Below, in pieces: positions 62,537-64,000 of a DNA stretch of 64,000 nt. The position numbers were made by a program, and so were the translations under genes. The notes under the pieces were generated by a model that saw only the letters and a program-made list of their open reading frames with translations, was not told the origin of the DNA and did not search any database. The DNA comes from Fluviicola taffensis DSM 16823 (lineage in GTDB: Bacteria; Bacteroidota; Bacteroidia; Flavobacteriales_D; Crocinitomicaceae): positions 2,976,001 through 3,040,000 of the forward strand of contig NC_015321.1 in NCBI RefSeq assembly GCF_000194605.1. Direction: 5' to 3'. Every line of letters begins with the position of its first letter. Position 1 is the stretch's first letter.

Positions 62537-64000
62537 TTACCTCACCAGCGTCACATGTCCATAAATTTCCTTGGATACAACATCGGTGTTAGATGCCATT
62601 GTAATCACCCAGTTATACACTCCTGTGGGAGCTTGAATTCCGTTAACTGTTCCATCCCATCCATCTCTGGCCGATTTCCCCGACCAGACTACTTCTCCCC
62701 AACGGTTATAAATTGTGAATTCTCTGACTAATCCCAAGTAATCGACAGGTTTGAAAACTGGATTGAACTCGTTACCGTCAGGCGTAAATGCATTGGGAAC
62801 ATAAATAAGATCATCGGGTTTAAAGGCAATTATCTTTTTCTCGTCACTGCAGCCGTCCGAATTTGTGACGGTTAGTGAAACCGTTAATGGCTGAAAAAAA
62901 TCTACCATCGTATACGTGAATTGCGGCGCTGTAGAAACGAGTAAATCGTTTACTTTCCAGGACCAGTCAGTGATGTTTCCAGTAGATTGGTCTGTAAATA
63001 TGTTTGGAATGAATGGTTTAATTGGAGTTGGTTCAATGGAGAAATTAGCTATTGGAACAGGAAATGCCTCTGCAAGAATCGCTACTGAATCTTCGACCAA
63101 GCAATCGTTTGAACTGATTGCCTTCAATGAAATTGGATAAATTCCAGGCGTTGTATAGGTAAATTCGGCATTTTGTGTGTGAATACTGGTTCCATTTCCC
63201 AGATCCCAAATCCACTCCGTAATAGTTGAAGGGCTTATTCCTGTTAATTGAATGGTGAATGGTGCACACCCTGAAGTATCACCAACTAAGTGACTAATCT
63301 GTGTTGTATCGGTTGAAATCGTAATGGTATCTGTTGTTGTTAGGCAAGATTCCACTTGGTACTGAACCCAGTATGTTCCTGGTTGGGAAACTTGAAGTGT
63401 GGGATTTGTACTGCCATCCGACCACAGATAAGTGGCACCTGGAACATTGGATAAACTGTTCGAAAGTGTGACATTAGTTTCAGGGCATAGTGAAATATCT
63501 GGTCCTAGTTCTAATGGAGAAGGCATCAAATACTCTGGATTGTAATACCAAGGCAGTCCGAATGTTGCCGAAGTACCAAGCGAAACCGCATTTTCCACAT
63601 AACCACAGTTTGTTCCCAGTAATTCAGGATTTGAGATAACTCCAAGAAAATCAACAGCGGGCCAAGCGTTGTAATTAATATAGATTTTATCGTTTGGTGC
63701 TATTTGAATTTGACCCATTTCTCCTTGAGATGTTAGGAACTGACCAACAGGGGTTCGTGTAGCAGGAATATTTGGAGCCGTCATATCGTACTGAAAAATA
63801 CGGTTGTTTGTCATACCTGTTTCACCAGAGTATAAACGATTACCACTTCTTGAAAATTCCAAACCGTAAGGTTGACCAGGAGTAGTAGTAGATGTATACA
63901 AATTACTCATTCCCGTTGCAGCTCCCGTTGCTTTATCAAAATCGATGAGCTCTATGCTTCCCATTCCGTTATAAGGTCTGCTCAACGCAATTTTTGTTCC
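62537..64000 (-). CDS. PKD-domain T9SS type-B surface protein, 5' cut by window
   Basis: The frame is open to the right edge, so the N-terminus is outside the window. Visible parts are a beta-propeller-like segment (RLYSGETGMTNNRIFQYD), Ig-like repeat LWSDGSTNPTLQVSQPG, PKD domain with WIWDLGNGTSIHTQNAEFTY, and a type-B sorting domain YVPNAFTPDGNEFNPVFKPV with YNRWGEVVWSG. It is a large T9SS cargo, probably surface-displayed. Confidence 0.9.
   Translation of the reverse strand, partial: GTKIALSRPYNGMGSIELIDFDKATGAATGMSNLYTSTTTPGQPYGLEFSRSGNRLYSGETGMTNNRIFQYDMTAPNIPATRTPVGQFLTSQGEMGQIQIAPNDKIYINYNAWPAVDFLGVISNPELLGTNCGYVENAVSLGTSATFGLPWYYNPEYLMPSPLELGPDISLCPETNVTLSNSLSNVPGATYLWSDGSTNPTLQVSQPGTYWVQYQVESCLTTTDTITISTDTTQISHLVGDTSGCAPFTIQLTGISPSTITEWIWDLGNGTSIHTQNAEFTYTTPGIYPISLKAISSNDCLVEDSVAILAEAFPVPIANFSIEPTPIKPFIPNIFTDQSTGNITDWSWKVNDLLVSTAPQFTYTMVDFFQPLTVSLTVTNSDGCSDEKKIIAFKPDDLIYVPNAFTPDGNEFNPVFKPVDYLGLVREFTIYNRWGEVVWSGKSARDGWDGTVNGIQAPTGVYNWVITMASNTDVVSKEIYGHVTLVR

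Noticed and set aside
1-64000. Prophage, integrative element or intact transposase
   Set aside because: No integrase, capsid, terminase or transposase motifs were seen on either strand.

Overview
The window looks like chromosomal DNA from a Bacteroidota/Flavobacteriales organism, most like a Crocinitomicaceae (Fluviicola-type) bacterium. The evidence is the low GC content, seven proteins ending in type IX secretion (T9SS) sorting domains (type A and type B), a PorX-type response regulator, many lipoproteins and PorT-like beta-barrels, and promoters of the Bacteroidota form TTG-N19-TAnnTTTG. No rRNA, tRNA, CRISPR array, intact transposase or prophage was seen. The species assignment is inference.

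Layout. 0-8.3 kb: minus-strand genes for membrane proteins and lipoproteins, a D-2-hydroxyacid dehydrogenase, a DUF4180 protein, a uracil-DNA-glycosylase-like protein, a quinone-oxidoreductase-like enzyme and a ParDE toxin-antitoxin pair with a visible operator palindrome. 8.3-9.1 kb: a gene-free stretch holding sixteen 21-22-bp TTACAA units in tandem, the most unusual feature here. 9-17.6 kb: a secreted nuclease-like T9SS client, an SRPBCC protein, a lipoprotein, an HD hydrolase, then porX-tsaE-ald. 17.7-32.6 kb: an outer-membrane protein and histidine kinase diverging from a perfect 15-bp inverted repeat, an SF1 helicase whose 5' end is present three times in tandem, an ABC exporter, paired beta-barrel proteins, a SlyD-like FKBP, S1/P1 nuclease-like, ComB-like, UvrB and TerC.

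32.9-42.2 kb: two giant tandem T9SS type-B paralogs, then three paralogous lipoproteins with a decayed T9SS sorting-domain remnant among them. 42.2-44.8 kb: an AAA ATPase/VWA pair (MoxR/chelatase-like). 45.2-47.8 kb: a gene graveyard (nonsense-interrupted DUF4421 gene, truncated TonB-plug protein, truncated and frameshifted nitronate monooxygenase, truncated alpha/beta hydrolase) next to a dispersed repeat. 47.8-49.1 kb: a glyoxalase-EVE-MarR operon behind a 16-bp palindrome. 49.1-62.2 kb: a LytS/LytTR two-component pair, serine hydrolase, FG-GAP, lectin-like and other T9SS type-A clients, a P-loop kinase, a cation/proton antiporter, an AraC regulator, and a radical-SAM/DUF4130-type DNA-repair pair. 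The right edge cuts a PKD/T9SS type-B gene.

Shared logic: PorX is a known regulator of T9SS in Bacteroidota, and the window carries seven probable T9SS cargos, so secretion and surface display are the main theme. Intergenic space is rich in small hairpin repeats of at least two families.
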